A stretch of DNA of 64,000 nucleotides from NCBI GenBank assembly GCA_041391745.1, contig JAWKNK010000009.1:62001-126000 (forward strand), in the 5' to 3' direction. Positions 61,412 to 64,000 of this stretch are shown here, piece after piece. The DNA comes from JAIXWP01 sp041391745 (GTDB lineage Bacteria > Bacteroidota > Bacteroidia > Flavobacteriales_D > Sanyastnellaceae). Under the pieces are notes generated by a model. That model searched no databases. It had not been told where the DNA came from and saw nothing but the letters and a program-made list of their open reading frames with translations. A program made the translations under genes and the position numbers. Position 1 is the stretch's first letter, and every line of letters starts with the position of its first letter.

Positions 61412-64000
61412 TTATTTCTGAACCATCATGCGCTCAGTCAATACTTGACCGTCGAAGTTCATTTCAACGATGTATAGACCAGAAGCAAGTGGACGATCGA
61501 ATGACACGATAGTGTTCAATGATCCGTCAACTACATAACGGTTGCTCCATACAAGGCGACCAGAAGCATCCATGATGCGAACCATCACATTGTCAGAGTT
61601 GATACCTGCAAGGTTAAGGTTAACCATTTCACCGTTAGATGGGTTTGGATAGATAGCAGCAGAAGCGCCAGAACCTTCACCTACAACGAAGTTGTTAGGA
61701 GTAGCGTCGTTTCCACCGTTTTCAACCATACCAGCACCACCAGCGATACGCAAGTAGTAGAAGCTAGCTTCATCAAAACTACCTACACCGTAAGCAAAGT
61801 TTGGACGAATCATCACGCGGTAACGATTACCAGGTGCAACACCAGGAATGTTAGAAGTACGGAAGTAACGTGAAACCGAACCAGTATTTACTACAGTTGG
61901 AGGGTCAAGAGTCAATGGATTACCAAAGTCATCCACAAGTTCAAAGCTCCAATCCCAAGATACAACAGCACATACAGAAACATCAGTACCAATGAATGCA
62001 CCGATAGTACGTGTAGCAGGATCACGGTCAATTGCTCTCAAGTTCACAGCAGGAGCTGGAGCAATAGTGATTGGGCAAGGTGAAGTGCTTGTTGCAATTA
62101 CTTGCTCAGCTACTCCAGCCGCATTAGTCAAGTTGTAAACAGCATCAACAGTAACATTATAAGATGCACCGTACTCAAGACCTGGTACGCTTGCAAGAAG
62201 AATGTGTGTTGTTGTTGTTGTGCTACCTGTAGAAATTGCTAAAGTAGATTGGTTCTCAAATGTGAAGTTGTAAGCAGCAGTACCAGTCCAGTCAGCCTTG
62301 AACGTGTTACACAATGAAGCAAAGTTTGGTCCATTGTCACAAGTAGAAGGATTCAAAGCTTGGATACAAACGTTACAAGAAGATGGAGAGCCACTTTCGT
62401 CGCGAACCAACACATAGTAAGTTTCACCTACAGTCAAGCCACCAGTAATGAATGTTTCGTTACCAGCAGTTGTTGCATCTTCAACTGCATCAACAGGAGT
62501 ATCAGAGCTATCCCACACTTCGATAGAAACGTCGAATGAGCTAGTTACTGCGATACGAGCAGCGTTAGAAGAAGCTACAAACTGATACCATACATCGTTA
62601 CCACCACCAGTTGATGGAGTAGCGTTTGCAAGGTTAGCAGTGTAGTTCACACAAGCTGGGTATGGAGCTGGGTTGATTGCAGAAGCGTTCGCCTGAGCAT
62701 CGTTTGCAGAACCTGCAACGATAGTCACTGTGTAATCTTCTGTTTCACCGTAGCCGTAGGTAGCACATGCATCTTGGTTAGAGTTGTTCCAAGTCAAACG
62801 AACACGCATACGAGTAGTACCTAACGAAGCGTTAGAAGGAACTATCAAGTTGAAAGGCACGTTGGTACTTGTAACTGACCCGCCAATTGAAGTGCTATTG
62901 AACACACGCTCTGAAGTTTCGAAAATACCGTTACGGTTGTAGTCGATCCATACAGATGTGTAAACACCACCGAATGCTGAGAATGCATCTATAGAACCAC
63001 TGTATTCACCACCACGAGCAAGAGACGTTGTAGTGCCTAGCGCAGGTGCATAGTTGTTATAGAATGGAGCATTTGTTTCAGCACCAGTTACATTGTTAAT
63101 ACCTCCAAATGAAACTGCATCAATATAATCATCACCTGTAGTACCAATTGAGTACTCAGGAGTACAGTAGCAAGTGCTAGGATCAGACATACCTACAGTC
63201 TTAGGAGCAGAAATACCTAGGTAGTTGCTAGTAAGTGTACAGTAAACTCTACAACGGTAAGTAGTAGTAGCTGTTTGAGTTGCAGTGTAAGAAGAAGAAG
63301 TTGCACCAGCAATGTTCGTCCAACCTGCACTTGTAACTCTCTGCCACTGATATGCATATCCAACCAATGGGTTAGCAACACTCAATGTGAATGGAATAGT
63401 GCTACAAGCTGTAGCAGGTCCATCAAGTACACCTACTGAAGGTACACCAGAACACTGATCTAGACAAGTCAAGTTCATTGTAAATGCACCTGGAGTTGTA
63501 CCAGAGCCAAATGTTCTAACAAGGATATAATAAGTTACTCCAGCATTCGCAGTCCAAGTAACTTCTGATTGAAGACCGCAAGCATCGTCGCTGAATCCAA
63601 TTTGAGTTAATGATCCGCAAGAACCTGTGTAAACTCTCATATAAGTATCAAAACCAGCTCCGCCACAAAGGCTTGCTGTGATTTCATTGTTACCACCTAC
63701 AATCTGATACCAAACACCTACTCCAGTTGAAGCGTCATCGCCACCTGTAGCATTTACCTATGTACCAGACACTGGAGAATCTCCACAAGTGATTAGTTGA
63801 GCATCAGCGCAAAGGTCGTTTGCTGGAGGTGCAGGTGCAGTTGTGAATGTAATTGGTCCAACTACAGTTGAAGTACCATTAGCATCACAGTCACCTTGTA
63901 AGTATGCATCGTAAGTAGTTTCTGGAGTCAAGTCACCAGCAGTTAATGAATAACCTGGAGTGCCAGTAACGGTTACAGTAGTTCCAGAACCTGGAGAGAA
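61412..64000 (-). CDS. Large T9SS-secreted protein with FN3, PPC-like and GEVED domains, cut by window edge and by an in-frame stop
   Basis: The frame is open from the right edge (FSPGSGTTVTVTGTPGYSLT, an FN3-like domain) to the stop at 61412. One in-frame TAG interrupts it at 63760-63758, after CGDSPVSGT and before VNATGGDDA. Downstream of it lie a pre-peptidase-like domain, Ig-like segments, a GEVED domain (VWIDYNRNGIFETSERVF ... CATYGYGETEDYTVTI), another PPC-like domain and FN3-like sequence. It ends in a type A T9SS sorting domain (AIYPNPSNGEMVNLNLAG to ERMMVQK). No protease or glycosidase is visible in this portion; such tails usually belong to secreted enzymes whose catalytic domain would lie further right. 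The N-terminus is beyond the window. Confidence 0.85.

Noticed and set aside
1..64000. tRNA or rRNA genes
   Set aside because: I looked for cloverleaf-like segments in the gaps and found none I could support; the only RNA gene I can defend is the SRP RNA.

Overview
The window reads as a chromosomal segment of a Bacteroidota bacterium, most likely a marine-type member of the Flavobacteriales. The evidence is the large number of secreted proteins ending in type IX secretion (T9SS) sorting domains of both the A and B kind, TAnnTTTG-type promoter elements, an S46 dipeptidyl-peptidase, Bacteroidota-type hypothetical lipoproteins, and an ATP-dependent PEP carboxykinase. No phage, integron, CRISPR or insertion sequence is visible. 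I cannot name a genus from the sequence.

Layout. 0-3.6 kb: start of purB, a metallo-beta-lactamase-fold hydrolase, a broken conserved protein, a cysteine-cluster protein and, not visible as an ORF, a small SRP RNA. 3.7-8.6 kb: a polyprenyl-type glycosyltransferase, a frame-shifted secreted protein with eight Cys/Asp-rich repeats, and mnmA. 8.7-21 kb: an ECF sigma factor, an overlapping membrane-anchored PKD protein (probable anti-sigma factor), then three giant T9SS type B proteins of 1073-1153 residues. Two of these are tandem CUB/PKD/P-domain paralogues, and the third is built from about eight copies of an 85-residue module. 21-24.5 kb: a frame-shifted M1 aminopeptidase and a translationally coupled methyltransferase-MntA-HepT trio in which the MntA antitoxin has lost its catalytic motif. 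24.5-35 kb: KdsC (Kdo/LPS synthesis), M23 and M1 peptidases, BioY, an enoyl-CoA hydratase-like protein, a DinB protein, an FG-GAP secreted protein, a FAS1-like lipoprotein and hutI. 35-38 kb: aroC and a SulP transporter, each carrying a dense cluster of small indels. 38-49 kb: an AsmA-like protein, pckA, ftcD, a subtilase, a MORN protein and mdh. 49-61 kb: an alpha/beta hydrolase, S46 peptidase, yidC, an iron/cobalamin-type ABC importer, MuiA-like protein, ribA and an MFS sugar transporter. 61.4-64 kb: a large secreted GEVED/FN3 protein running off the right edge with an in-frame stop.

Together the genes describe a cell living on polymers and peptides: surface adhesins and proteases exported by T9SS, lipoprotein aminopeptidases and an S46 exopeptidase for peptide scavenging, histidine degradation (hutI, ftcD), gluconeogenesis and TCA enzymes (pckA, mdh), and vitamin/iron uptake. 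The strongest unexplained signals are (i) a dispersed, highly structured non-coding repeat at 49.3 and 57.2 kb, with a fragment at 36.3 kb, whose nested stems are conserved while the apical hairpin is completely rewritten; (ii) the HepT toxin paired with an apparently dead MntA; and (iii) the sigma/anti-sigma pair beside the adhesin cluster. Several genes are split by one-base indels. Many of these sit in or beside short homopolymers and look like sequence errors, so the broken genes should not be taken as true pseudogenes without read support.
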